Assembly (NCBI RefSeq): GCF_035594125.1
Contig: NC_087158.1
Span: 11,169,300 to 11,233,299 of the forward strand
Direction: 5' to 3'
Length of the DNA stretch: 64,000 bases
DNA from: Scylla paramamosain
Taxonomy: Eukaryota; Arthropoda; Malacostraca; Decapoda; Portunidae
The notes below the pieces were generated by a model. The model had not been told where the DNA came from. It did no database searches and saw nothing but the letters and a program-made list of their open reading frames with translations. The position numbers and the translations under genes were made by a program. Of this stretch, positions 47,578-64,000 are shown one piece after another (position 1 is the stretch's first letter; each line of letters begins with the position of its first letter).

Positions 47578-48099
47578 GGTGCCATTTTTAGTGCTACAAG
47601 TATTTCACAAGGAGATTTTAGGTAAATATATGTGTTTCCTTTTGAATGAGGCCTGGCTATGCAATATCAGGGGAATTATCTTTCTATATTATGCATCACA
47701 TATCCACTTCAATAAAATAAGAAATATATGAGATTACATTAGTAAAGAAGTCTCTGATTTAGATCAAGATTTTACTGAAATTTTGTATGCATATACCAAT
47801 ACTATTATCATTAAAATATAACATTTAATAAAATATATATAATAAATTAAGCATGCATAGATAATGGGAGTTTATAAAGAAATAATTAGGTACAGATTCA
47901 GATACATGTTTCCAAGTTTTCTGTATGTCTTAAAATCATAACAATTAGAGTGCCAAAAGTCTCTCCTTTAAAAGCTTTCATATTTCCATAAAACATTAAG
48001 TGAACAAAAAGGACTATTAATTTTCTGTTAAATTTGTGTTGTGTCTTTCTTGCATGCACAACAAAGTTTAAAAACCATAATATTTTTATTTACTTGTCA

Positions 48100-48435
<336 letters not shown>

Positions 48436-48590
48436 TTAATGTATTATTATATTTATTATATAACATATAAAGTCAATACACATATACATATATTTTATAT
48501 AATCAGTAATAAACATTAATACATATTCTTCCATTCATGATAAAATTCATAAGTATCATATGACTTTCATTTTCACTCTGACCTCTGTCA

Positions 48591-48797
<207 letters not shown>

Positions 48798-49351
48798 TTA
48801 GTAAAATGCATTAACAATCTTATAAACTATTCCTCCAATCACAATATTATTTGAAGGTATCTTCTTCACCATACAACAGTACCATAATATAAATAGAGAA
48901 CATGGTCAAAGAATGCAAATTGTTAAAATAATTAATTCTCAGTAAAGATGCACCTGACTTAGGAGGGTAAGGAGTAACAGGTATCCACAAGCATCTGAAC
49001 ATCCAACAAAGCAGTAATGGGAATGAATGTGACTACACCAAATTCTGATTTGTGGTAAATATGGTGGAGTTTGTACTATGAAAATGTCCTCTTCCCCTGT
49101 AGTAACACATTATTATATGTAAAAAGAAAAAAAATCAATGAAACAAGTCATATGCATATACATAACCAAACTTTACATCAATAAAACCATCATCCACAAA
49201 AATCTGCTATAATGGGAAGAGAATAACAGAAATCTGAGCAACCTACCTAAATTCTGCAATCTTCAAAATAATTTAGTAGTAATCTGTTTCCTAAAACAAT
49301 TTCCTGTGATAAAAAGCCTTCAGGATTCCTATCATAATATGTAATGTATTA

Positions 49352-49549
<198 letters not shown>

Positions 49550-49667
49550 CTAACAGGAATATGATTATGTAATAGTTGTCTACTGAGAATGAAAAAATAA
49601 AAAAAGATAAAAAGTTCATAATTGTATATTTTTTCTACATGTGAAGGAGTCTGGCTAAGGGTACCAG

Positions 49668-49960
<293 letters not shown>

Positions 49961-50193
49961 TGTATCCTGTAACTGGGGGGGAAAAAAAAAAGGTGGCCGT
50001 GATAATAAAGCAGGGAGACTTATCGGACAGTTTTCCCTGCATGCCTGGAAACGTCTCTCACTCACTCATCTCGTCTTGCAAATTTTCCCTTATCAACATA
50101 TTAATTTTCCTCTCCTCTCCTCTTGTCTTCTCTTTACTCATATTACCATTGTTTTTCTTTTCTTTTTATCTCCTTATTCATCCTTTATTTATC

Positions 50194-50195
<2 letters not shown>

Positions 50196-50260
<65 letters not shown>
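50196..50260. repeat. (GT)n microsatellite
   Basis: 65 bp of GT dinucleotide in intron 1. A shorter CT run follows at about 50483-50518. Confidence 0.96.
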
Positions 50261-50263
<3 letters not shown>

Positions 50264-50299
50264 GGATAAGGGTATTAAGACGAGTGTGATGGCATTATA

Positions 50300-50481
50300 A
50301 ACACCTATTGGGCGAGGAGGAGGAGGAGGGCCAAGAGAAGAATTCTCTAACTTTTTTCTTCTATTTTTAAATTCTTTAGTAATTTTTGTTCCGTTTATAG
50401 TTTCCTTTCCATCTTTCTACACTTATCTTTCCTTTGATACCTTATCTTCCCAAAAAAACTGGAAATTGTGTATCTATTGTG

Positions 50482-50520
<39 letters not shown>

Positions 50521-51026
50521 GTAATGCGGTGTTGGCATGTTGGGACATATGAATTTGGCCAATCCACCATGGACAGTCCCATCAGCTCACCCACACAATC
50601 GTCCTTCCCAACACACTCCGCTTCTCCCTCTTTTTGTAGCCCCGTTCAGTCCCAAAGCCTTCCATACCTTCCACTACCTGTTAACCTAAACCTCAACCTT
50701 TAATTTGCTTCATTTCTAGGTATCCAATTATCAAATGTGGCTTTTTTGTTGTTTTTATGGTCTCTTTATTTATGTTTTGAGTCGTGGCTAGACTGATACT
50801 ACAATAATTGGGAGCAGAGGCTGTGTTAATTAAAGGTTCAGGATCCTATCTCAATTGCTTTTAACAGGCTTGAGTGGAAATTACAGTGGCGTTCATTGGT
50901 TTGTTCATGATTATAGTGATGTTTTAACTACAGCTTTGCATCATTAATGGGAAAAGACGTCCATGAGAAGGTGACTAATCATCTGAGTAGCCTTTCAATA
51001 TAGCCTTTATTAAGATCAGTTATGAG

Positions 51027-51107
<81 letters not shown>

Positions 51108-51750
51108 ATATATATATATAGTTTATTATTATTATTTTTTTTTTTTACATGATTTTTCTTACATTTTCTTAACTGACGTTTTATAAACTGGAATATCAAC
51201 TGGTGTATTCTTATTTACATGTAAACATATGCTTGATGTTTTATACACAGCCATGTAACACTTGTCAATAAACCACTGTCTCTCTCCATCAGTGGAACAA
51301 AGCGTTTAAGAATAGAGTCCCAGTTTATTCTAGTCCCCACCAAGCTGTGCATGAACTGCCTGCCAGTCTGTGAGAGTAAACGTTTGTGTGTACTATGTTC
51401 CAAACACCAGTCCATATATTTTTTGAGTAACAACGTTGTTATTTGCTTGCACTCATCGTATTTATACGCATTTTAACACTGTGATGACAAGTGAATTAAG
51501 CGTTTATCTGGATCTCTATGTTCTCATCCTTAACTGAATATGGGTGAAAAACTTTTTATTGGGAATGAAACGAGTTATTTTTTTCTACTATGTATTTTTA
51601 AACAATTTCATTATTTTCATGGTAGTTTGAAAATGCTGTTTGCTGTGATTCTGACAAAGATATATATTTATGCATGCTTGTAAATGTTGCTTCTCTGTAA
51701 CTTAATTCCGAGTATACAATATTTATTCCTTCTCTCTACATGATATCCCA
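50300..51750. other. Intron 1 sequence without recognised genes
   Basis: No coding similarity was seen. It includes an impure (TA)n array (51028-51120) and, at about 50955-51010, a stretch resembling 53938-53995 (both contain TCATTAATGGGAAAA, GACTAATCATCT and GCCTTT), so a dispersed repeat is present in two copies. Confidence 0.6.
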
Positions 51751-51762
51751 AACATTTCTGAC

Positions 51763-53590
51763 ACACACACACACACACACACACAGACAGACAGTTTGAA
51801 AAAGATATAATAGACAGGTATAAACATGAGCCGAAACTCTTCTATAGATATGTGAATGGTAAACTGAAAAGCAAAGCGAGTATAGGAAAGCTAATTGTAG
51901 ATTGAAGAAGGTTTATGAAGACCTAAAAGAGATGGCAGAAGTGATGAATAAGAGCTATAAGGAAGTTTTTACAAAAGAAGAAGAATTTATAAGGCCATTG
52001 TGCACACCTGAAAATGGAAAAATAGAGGAATTTCAAGTAACAAAAGAGGAAGTTGATGAAATCATCAAAATGTTAGAAGTGAGAAAGGCCACAGGACTGG
52101 ATGCAGTGTTGGGATGGGTAATAAAAGAATGCAGTAACCAGCTTAGTGATAAATTACATACCATCATATGTACCTCTATTAATGAAGGAATAGTTCCACA
52201 GGATTTGAAAAGGGCAAACATCATAGCCATATTTAAAGGAGGAGACACACAAGACCCACTAAATTATAGACCGGTTTCGCTGACAAGTGTGGTTGCAAAA
52301 ATATGTGAAAGGATAATAAAAAACAAATGGACCAAATCTTTGGAAGATAAAGACATTCTCACAACTTGTCAATTTGGCTTTAGAAAAGGGAGATCTTGCG
52401 TCACCAATTTATTATGCTATTATTCAAGAGTGATTGATATCATACGGGAGAGAGATGGTTGGGCATACTGTATTTATCTAGATTTAAGAAAAGCTTTTGA
52501 TAAAGTGCCACATAATAGACTACTGTGGAAGCTGGAAAAGATAGGTGGTGTAAATGGAAAAATGCTGAAATGGATGGACGATTTCCTTAAAAACAGAGAG
52601 ATGTGAACAGTAATAAGGGACCAGAAATCAGTGTGGAGCCCAGTATTCAGTGGGGTCCCTCAAGGGTCAGTGTTGGCACCAATAATGTTTGTGGTGTACA
52701 TAAACGATATGGTGGAGAATGCATCCAGTTTTGTGAGTCTTTTTGCTGATGATGCAAAACTTATGAGAAGAGTGAAGGGAACAGAAGATTGTGAAGAATT
52801 ACAGAGACATAGACAAGGTGTGGGAGTGGAGCAACAGATGGCAAATGGAATTTAACTCTGGTAAGTGTAAAAAGATGGAATTTGGAAAAGTAACAGAAGA
52901 TGTAGCTGTAACTATAAGATGGGAAATGAAACAATAAATAAAAAAACAAGAGAAAAAGATCAGGGAGTGATTTTTTTCAGAGAATTTATCACCAGAAAAA
53001 CATATTAACAAGATAACAGGTGAAACTCTCAGCCTACTAAGAAACATAAGAGTTGCCTTTGCTTATCTGGATATAGAAATGATGAGGAAAATAATCACCA
53101 CAATGATACATCCAAGATTAGAATATGCAGCGGTAATTTGGTCACCACATGAAAAAAAGCATGTAAGAAAGTCGGAAGGAATACAGAGAGCAGCAACAAA
53201 GATGATGACACAATTGCAAGATTTGTCATGTGAGGAGCGACTAGCTAGAATGCGACTCCCAACCTTGGAAAAGAGACGAGGTGACTTGATTGCATTGTAC
53301 AGATTGCTGAGTGGGATGGAAAAATTAGATAGGGAACATCTCTTTATAATGAATGAAAGAGAAACAAGAGGACATGGAAGAAAACTAAAAGTAACCACCT
53401 GCAGAAGGGACATAAAGAAGCATAGAGGCATGGAATGGACTGGAAGGGGAAGTGGTGTGTGCTACAAATATTCATAACTTTAAGGAAAAGTTGGATAAAA
53501 ACAGTTATGGAGACAGGACAGTACCAGCTTAGTTCCTCTCCTGTATGTCACAACTAGGTAAATACGCACGCATGCACACACACACAGACA
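51763..53590 (+). mobile_element. CR1-like LINE, copy 3
   Basis: A 234-codon frame (51902-52606) carries VRKATGLDAVLGWVIKEC, LKRANIIAIFKGGD, PLNYRPVSLTSVVAKICERI, CQFGFRKGRSC and YCIYLDLRKAFDKVPHNRLL. A TGA at 52604-52606 interrupts what continues in frame as [20 protein letters not shown] and LFADDAKLMRRV (52631-52855). A third piece (53079-53477) has RLEYAAVIWSP and ATKMMTQLQDLSCEERLARM. The 3' end is CACAACTAGGTAAATAC plus CA repeats. It is a better-preserved copy than the one at 18.1-20.4 kb but still inactive. Confidence 0.87.
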
Positions 53591-53599
53591 CATACACAC

Positions 53600-56550
<2,951 letters not shown>

Positions 56551-56835
56551 ATAACTGCTGCTGCTAAAAAGGTGATAGGATAAGGTAAAAATGGAAAGGC
56601 CAGTTAGTTCTGGAAGTACCTTATGATATTTCACTTATGCTATTTGGAGCAGTTAAGATTACATGAAGAGAAAAAAAAAAAAAAAACTAAGAATTCCAGA
56701 ACTAATTAGTTAGAGAGAAGAAGCATGATGACATTGGTCAACTTTAGCATTAGCAATATAGGAAAGCAGTAACCATGGAAATAGTGGTATAACATACCAA
56801 GAGATGCACCACTGTGGAAGTAAGTGATTTAAGTA

Positions 56836-57613
56836 GAGTGGAACCTCAGTTACTGAATGCCTCCCTTTTTAACAAATGGTTTTCAAACAAAATTTTTTAA
56901 TTCAAAATTGGTTTTCTGTACCATAATTCACTTCTTATACAAAGTTATTTGATCTCAAATATTAAAAAACACAGCAAAAGCTGCTGTTTACTACTAATTT
57001 ACTTTGTTTTTTATATATTTGGAAGAAAGACACAATATGTAAGACAGTAATTTAATCTTTGAATAAGATAAATGTGATCCCACTAAAGAGCCTCGACGTG
57101 AACAGTGTCTTGGATAGCTCAGGGATAATCCTGTCACCTGAGCCACCTGTGACTCTGTTGATGATCTCAAAACACCATCACTACTGCACAACTGCATTTT
57201 ACCAGTAGATTTTCCCAGCAGCAAGATGTCTAAGTGTTATGATCACCTTCATTTTGGCAATAAGCAGGTTGCTCCTCTCTGTGTCACTCTGTAAGGCTTC
57301 CCTCACTAGATCAGTGACAAAGAGAATGCCTGCATGCTCTAAATAATATCTTCTGATAAGTTTTATGTCACTAAGTTCATTCAATGCATCCTTTCTGGAT
57401 AAATAATTTGTGAGCTGGAGATGTTGTGCAGTGGCCATCTTAGCAGTGGGAGCATCTGTTATATGCTACTAAGACAGGGTGAATGGGTGTCTGGGAATGA
57501 AGTGAATCCATTTTACAATGATTCCTATGGATAAAACAGTTTCGGTTTTTTAACATTTTGGATTTTGAATGGCATTCAGGAACGAATTAAGTTTAAGAAC
57601 CAAGGTTCCACTG
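56836..57613. mobile_element. 778-bp TA-flanked element with Tigger-like ends
   Basis: It starts GAGTGGAACCTCAGTTACTG and, read backwards, the right end starts CAGTGGAACCTTGGTTCTTA. TA flanks both sides (56834-56835 and 57614-57615). Subterminal GAATGCC words occur in inverted positions. The interior (57438-57050, minus) encodes a fragment that looks like a Harbinger transposase, not a pogo/Tigger one. Confidence 0.82.
57050..57438 (-). pseudogene. Harbinger-like transposase N-terminal fragment
   Basis: The 79-codon frame (57438-57199) reads DALNELSDIKLIRRYYLEHA, then GILFVTDLVREALQSDTERS and MKVIITLRHLAAGK. A second frame continues GKMQLCSSDGV and ESQVAQVTGLSLS. This matches the HARBI1/Harbinger nuclease N-terminus, where LxDxxLIxRYRLxRxGILFxxDLxRexL, SxxMKVxxxLRxLAxGxxQ and a helix-turn-helix VSQxTVSRV follow one another. 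A frameshift lies near 57200 and the catalytic DDE part is absent. Confidence 0.65.
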
Positions 57614-58725
57614 TACAGACTAAATTAAGGGAGTTCATAAAACAAAAATTTTTGACTCCATGCTGTTTCTAAAAGTTATATAAGTGAAACCTCTACATTT
57701 AAGACTTTAAACAAAGATAGATAGGAGATGATGACAAAGAACATCAAAATTCAAGATAACTGGTTTAGCAGGTAATGAAATGTGAACTTTCCAATTGAGA
57801 TTTTTAGTAAATGACAACCTAAATATGCTCAATATCAAGATGGTGGATAGTTAAGTGCCACAAAAGAGGGGTTAACTGTCAAGCAAATAGGTGAAGAAAC
57901 AAAATTCTGAGGCACTGAAAAACTAGATTTATCCTACCTGATTCAGAAATCACAGAAAGGTCAGAAGATAAGTGATTCTCTTCAAGAGTTACTCATTTGA
58001 TAAACGAAGTTGCTAAATATAAGGTGGAATCATTAATGTACAAGTATAGGCCCAGAGGTTTGAGATAGCCCAGGATGACAGAGCAGATGATAAGACAAAG
58101 TCTGGTGGAAAACCACTGTTAATAGGTATAGATGAACAGAGACCATCTATCATAACAGAAATAGAGCAGCCAGAAAGGAAACTTAAAGTTGCATAAAGAT
58201 AGTGACAGTGAGGGAAACTTAGAAACTAAAGGTTTATTCCAGATTTCATTAAAAGCTATTGATATATACAAGGCAACAACAAAGGTCTCACTGAATCCTG
58301 TACAGGAGGATGACCAGGTTTCAGTATGGAATCTACACTAGTGATCAGATAGATTGTTCAAAATCTGGTTGAGGATAGACTCAAAAGCTTCAGAAAGCTG
58401 AAAAGTCAGAGCTACATGTTAATAATTTGAAGGACTGGAATAGTCATCCTACTAAGGAACAGGTTGAATACAGGCAACCTTCCATCAGTTATGGAGAATG
58501 ATAGGATGGGCTCCATCAGGACCATAAGCTTTTGTAGATCAATACCAAAGAGGGCAGAAAATATAATGAAGATTTTAAACAAGAGGTATAATATATATTG
58601 GAGGATGGATATAAGGAGGAACAAGTCCACAATCATTCAGTAATGAGTTGTTAGCAAACCTTTGAAAAAATATTTCAGTTTTTGAGATAGAGAACATGAA
58701 CAAAGCAAAGCTGCAATCTAGATGG

Positions 58726-58839
<114 letters not shown>

Positions 58840-58909
58840 ATTAAAAAATCTGTAAGAGACATTCCTGGCAAGTACAAGAAGTACCAAAAAGTAGATTTAG
58901 TAAAGTCTT

Positions 58910-58989
58910 GAAATGTATTTTTACTTTCTCATTGATGGAAAATTTTTTCGAAATGTATTTTTACTTTCTCATTGATGGAAAATTTTTAA
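58910..58989. repeat. 40-bp near-perfect tandem duplication
   Basis: GAAATGTATTTTTACTTTCT followed by CATTGATGGAAAATTTTT occurs at 58910 and again at 58950 with almost no differences, so the duplication is much younger than the diverged LINE around it. Confidence 0.9.
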
Positions 58990-59621
58990 CAAGTTGTAGG
59001 AAAAATTTGGTGAGATTTCTAGCAGAAATACAAAACACTCAAGTTTAAGAATATTAAAGGTTAAGCTAACATCTGTGAGTTGCCTAGCTGAACAAAAGTT
59101 TAATAGCTTTAAAATTTGATAAATTAAATTAGATATATGCCTCTATGTCAGACACTATCACCTCTCTTAAGTGCTCAGTGCAAGAGATGAATCTCTGACA
59201 TGAGGAAAATCAGAATAGTACTATCTCAGGTCTTTCCACAAAGCAAAGGCATAAATTTAGCCAGAAGCACCCTCACATTCATGGATCCAGAGGTTGCCCT
59301 TAGGCTACTGGACAAGATGTGGAAATAAAACTATACTCAGATGAGTCCAACTGAGATGACTGTCTAACAAAATTGACTGAAGGATTAGAATGTAAAAAAA
59401 TAAATAAATAATAAATAAATGAATAAAAAAAAATAAATAAATACATAAAAGTTGAGTACATCTTGACAGTCAGGACTGTAGCAAGGATGCTGCAATTGTT
59501 GCTATAGGTTAAGTAGTGTTGCAAAGTTAGAGGCTTGTTCATCACCAGGTTGGTCAGTGAAGGAAGCTGGTGGTGAACATTGAAATCTCCATGTACAGAG
59601 ATTTCATCAAGAAAGAAATGG

Positions 59622-60363
59622 TGTTACCGCTGAGCGGGTGAAAGACCGCCGAGCGGACGAAAGAGGTTGTTGTTGAGCAAGTGTATGCTAAATAATATGA
59701 TCTGTGTTATGAGAGTTGAAGTGAACTAGTATATGAAGCATGGGTAACACTACGGAAACTAAGTTATTAGAGTAGAGATTATGGAAACTGAATTCATTAT
59801 AGTAGTTAATCACTGTAGTGAAGACGTGTGAGAGAAACTAGCTGTGGAGAGCTTAGCTGCAGAGAGGTAGTGAGAGTTGTGTTTACGTGGTAAAGTTGAT
59901 GACATGGCACAAAGGGTAGATAAGACACAGAGGGATCTCTGTAGAGGAATGAGTCACCCAGGAACTATTGCTGACCTAAGGGTAAGACAGGCAGGCGTGC
60001 ACCCTCGAGGGCCAGCATGAATGAAGCCCAGAGGAACAGATTCCTTTGTACTGCCACTGAGTTAGGGTGTGACTACTCTAGGAAAGATCGGACCTCTACA
60101 ATACAGACACAGGTGTTGCTTGGTGACAGGCCTCCTTAAGACCCCAAACATGTGAGTTCCACATCTGTATTACGAGGGGTTGATTGCCCTAATTAGCATA
60201 ATTCATAATTAGTGATACATTATGTTAATACAGTATGTAATAGTTTGTAGTGCTATGCATGTCTTATGTTTATTATATATGTATTCAGGTTTGACCGAAT
60301 GCAATAAACAATTTGCATCACAGTGTGGGTCTAAAATCCTTTAGCTGCCTCTGGGCAGCTACA
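59622..60363 (+). mobile_element. Candidate solo LTR (742 bp)
   Basis: Old LINE copy F is interrupted here: the flanks rejoin as in copy E around CAGAATGTGCTCCACTTTGG. The insert starts TGTTACC and ends CTACA, with flanks AATGG on the left and AATAGG on the right, a plausible slightly mutated 5-bp target duplication. An AATAAA lies at about 60303-60308, 55 bp before the end. No gag or pol is present, so it would be an LTR left by recombination. The plus orientation is inferred from the AATAAA. Confidence 0.6.
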
Positions 60364-61082
60364 AATAGGATAGCATGTGCTCTACTTTGGCAGTGAGTGG
60401 CAGGTCACACAATTGTACACATTAACAACAGTTAGTTTTTGTCTGAATGAAAATGAGAATACAGAAAATGTCTAGAGATAGAAAAACGACTGCTGTCAGT
60501 AGCATCAAACATTGGAGCCTCAATAAGGAAAGAAGTTTAAGGCTTGGAGGAAATGTAGAGATATTCCATTGACTGAAAGTTAAATACATGGCTGTAAAAT
60601 GTTGTAGAAATTAAAGAGCAAAAAGCTGGAGAAGGCATGAAGACACCATAAATCTTTGCCTTGAAGACAGGCTTGCCCAAGTCTGTGGGCTTCTCTCCAG
60701 ATGGGACTTCTAAGGCAGTGATTTTGAGCTATTTTCATCATTATTTCAAAAGGATTATGTAGTTCTAGAAAGTGTATGTAGTGCAGTGTGAATAACAAAA
60801 AAGAATAGACTATTAAGGGCAGACTGCAACTGTTCTCTTTCATTACTGAGATGGAAAAAAAAGATGGGTCAGCAAGATGCTTGCTTCACACTTGGAAGTA
60901 TTTTAATTGTAATAGCAGGTGTCCAGTTATCTAACTGCTTCTTTCTTTCCTATTGTCAATATACAAAGAAGCATTTTATATTACTTACATACTTTACCAA
61001 ATTGTTATAATGATATGCCAAGCAATGACCTTTTAAGCAACTTTGCTACTGAAACTGTCAACAACAAACAATAAAGTTCTTA

Positions 61083-61331
<249 letters not shown>

Positions 61332-61495
61332 TTAAAATCACATAACTTTTCTCTTCCTTAATAGCAACACAGTCTATTACATATTAAACTTTTTTTTTCT
61401 GGGTAATAGAGGTGTCCCAACCTGTATGAACATGTTTGCAGTGATATTTCTTGAGAGCTCATAGCACCTTCTGCACAGTACTTTAACAGATCAAA

Positions 61496-64000
61496 GTCAC
61501 TCTCAAACTAAATTTATCTGTGCTGTATACCTCTCACCTAACTCCTCTGACTATAAGAAATTCTTTGACTACATAACTTCCAAAGTGGAGCACATTCTGA
61601 CCCTCTTCCCTTTTCCAGAGATCTCCATTCTTGTAGACTTCAATGTTCACCACCAGCTTTGGCTTTCCTCTCCCTTCACTGACCATCCTGGTGAACTAGC
61701 CTTCAACTTTGCTATCCTCCACAACCTAGAGCAATTGGTGCAACACCCTACTCGTATTCCTGACCGTCTTGGAGATACGCCCAACATTCTTCACCTTTTT
61801 CTGACCTCTAATCCTTCTGCTTATGCTGTCAGCCTTTCTTCTCCGTTAGGCTCCTCCGATCACAATATCATATCTGTATCTTGTCCTATCGCTCCAATCC
61901 CTCCTCAGGATCCCCCTAAGTGAAGGTGCCTCTGGCGTTTTGCCTCTGATAGTTGGGGGGACCTGGGGAGGTACTTTGCTGATTTTCCTTGGAATGACTA
62001 CTGCTTCCATGTTAGAGACCCATCTTTGTGTGCTGAGCGCATAACAGAGGTGATAGTGTCTGGCATGGAGGCGTACATTCTTCACTCTTTTTCTTGACCT
62101 AAACTTTCTAAACCTTGGTTTAACACAGCTTGTTCTCGTGCTATACATGATAGAGAGGTGGCCCACAAAAGGTACTTAAGCCTTACATCACCAGAATCTC
62201 ATGCACTTTATATTTCTCCCCAGAACCATGCCAAGTCTGTTCTCCAACTAGCCAAAACTCCTTCATTAACAGAAAGTGTCAAAACCTTTCAAGATCTAAC
62301 TCCCCTCATGACTTCTGGTACGTAGCCAAAAATATCTCCAATAACTTTGCTTCTTCTCCTTTCCCTCCTTTATTTCAACCAGATGGCACCACTACTATCA
62401 CATCTATTTCTAAAGCTGAAATCTTCACTCAAACCTTTGCTAAAAACTCTACCTTGGATGGTTCTGGGCTTGTTCCTCCCTCTCCTCCACCCTCTGACTA
62501 CTTCATGCTACCTATTAAAATTCTTTGCAATGATGTTTTCCGTGCCCTCGCTGGCCTAAACCCTCGGAAGGCTTATGGACCTGAAGGGATCCCTCCTATT
62601 GTTCTCCGAAACTGTGCCTCCGTGCTTGCACCTTGCCTAGTTAAACTCTTTCAGCTCTGTCTGTCAACATCTACCTTTCCTTCTTGCTGGAAGTTTGCCT
62701 ACATTCAGCCTGTTCCTAAAAAGGGTGACCATTCTACTAATCCCACAAACTACCATCCTATTGCTTTAATTTCCTGCCTATCTAAAGTTTTTGAATCTAT
62801 CCTCACCAGGAAGATTCTTAAACATCCATCACTTCACAACCTTCTATCTGATTGCCAGTATGGGTTCCATCAAGGCTGCTCTACTGGTGATCTTCTGGCT
62901 TTCCTTACTGAGTCTCGGTCATCCTCTTTTAGAGATTTTCGTGAGACTTTTGCTGTTGCCTTGGACATATCAAAAGCTTTTGATAGAGTATGGCACAAAG
63001 CTTTGATTTCCAAACTACCCTCCTACGGCTTCAATCCTTCTCTCTGTAACTTTATCTCAAGTTTCCTTTCTGACCATTCTCTTGCTGCTGTGGTAGACGG
63101 TCACTGTTCTTCTCCTAAATCTATGAACAGTGGTGTTCCTCAGGGTTCTGTCCTGTCACCCATTCTCTTCTTATTATTCATTAATGATCTTCTAAACTAA
63201 ACCTGTTGTCCTATCCACTCCTACGCTGATGATACCACCCTGCACTTTTCCACATCTTTTCATAAACGTCCAACCCTTCAGGAAGTAAATATTTCACACA
63301 GGGAAGCCACAGAATGCTTGACTTCTGATCTTTCTAAAATTTCTGATTGGGGCAGAGCAAACTTGGTATTGTTCAATGCCTCAAAAACTCAATTCCTCCA
63401 TCTATCACCTCGACACAACCTTCCCCTCTTCTTCAATGACACTCAACTGTCCCCCTCTTCTACACTGAACATCCTTGGTCTGTTCTTTACTTATAATCTG
63501 AACTGGAAACTTCACATCTCATCTCTAGCTAAAACAGCTTCTATGAAGTTAGGCGTTCTGAGACATCTCCACCAGTTTTTCTCACCCCCCCAGCTGCTAA
63601 CTCTGTACAAGGGCCTTATCCGTCCATGTATGGAGAATACTTCACATGTCTGGAGTATGCTTCACATGTCTGGGGGGGTTCCACTCATAGTGCTCTTCAA
63701 GACAGTGTGGAATCAAAAGCTTTTCATGTCATCAACTCTCCTCTAACTGACTGTCTTCAGCCTCTCTCTCATCACCGCAATGTTGCATCTCTAGCTGTCT
63801 TCTACCGCTATTTTCATGCTAACTGCTCTTCTGATCTTGCTAACTGCATGCCTCCCCCCCTCCCGCGGTCTCGCTGCACAAGACTTTCTTTTTTCTCTCA
63901 CCCCTATTCTGTCCACCTCTCTAACACAAGAGTTAACCAGCATTCTCAATCATTCATCCCTTTCTCTGGTAAACTCTGGAACTCCCCGCCTGCATCTGTA
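61496..64000 (+). mobile_element. Jockey/BS-like LINE copy G, running off the right edge
   Basis: The endonuclease frame (61585-61923) has [38 protein letters not shown] and [11 protein letters not shown] (catalytic Asp-His of an APE-type nuclease). After stops, RT frames at 62454-63200 and 63318-63746 carry [57 protein letters not shown] and [30 protein letters not shown] is readable near 63217-63250 after a TAA at 63198-63200. The 3' end is outside the window. Stops and small indels make it inactive. Confidence 0.88.

Noticed and set aside
51215..51433. 72-codon minus-strand frame (KKYMDWCLEHSTHKRLLSQT)
   Set aside because: It shows no recognisable motif, no splice context and no second piece nearby; probably chance.

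Overview
The window is eukaryotic nuclear DNA. Its only recognisable host gene is the SRP54 GTPase of the signal recognition particle. The gene lies on the minus strand and is cut into nine coding exons over about 47 kb (61286 down to 14640). The rest is transposon-derived DNA and microsatellite. Animal-type SRP54, jockey/BS-like and CR1-like LINEs, BEL/Pao and Ty3/gypsy elements, and very many long (GA)n and (TA)n arrays together suggest an arthropod, most likely a decapod crustacean such as a crab. That assignment is inference from repeat style, not a database match.

Layout. 1-4140: the 3' end of a Ty3/gypsy element (integrase plus an LTR), with a TIR DNA transposon nested in the LTR. 4287-11213: a decayed minus-strand BEL/Pao element between two LTR-like direct repeats, carrying a LINE insertion and apparently lacking its integrase. 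11345-13300: a decayed minus-strand Ty3/gypsy pol. 13640-14010: a compound CT-microsatellite/minisatellite. 14640-61286: SRP54, whose introns hold the remaining elements. Intron 8 has a jockey-like LINE split by a TTAA-flanked 4.55-kb insertion and by a TA-flanked element. Intron 7 has Tc1, MULE-like and MITE relics. Intron 5 has nested head-to-tail LINEs (34.3-40.0 kb), CR1-like LINEs and a TA-flanked MITE. Intron 4 has a DDE-transposase relic and an inverted-repeat element. Intron 1 has a CR1-like LINE, a TA-flanked element holding a Harbinger-like fragment, an old LINE and a candidate solo LTR. 61.45-64.0 kb: another jockey-like LINE running off the right edge.

SRP54 covers the end of the N domain, the full G domain and the full M domain. 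Splice phases agree at every junction and all donors and acceptors are GT/AG. The N-terminal exons (about 80 residues) must lie beyond the right edge. The one defect is a single extra base in the P-loop exon, which shifts the frame just after the GxGKT motif. It is either an assembly error or a disabling mutation.

No operon, CRISPR, tRNA, rRNA or defence-type system was seen. The interest lies in the nested insertion history, which can be read from target-site duplications, in microsatellites growing inside transposon copies, in a few chimeric elements, and in the P-loop frameshift. Many TE boundaries are approximate because they were found by eye, by comparing copies within the window.
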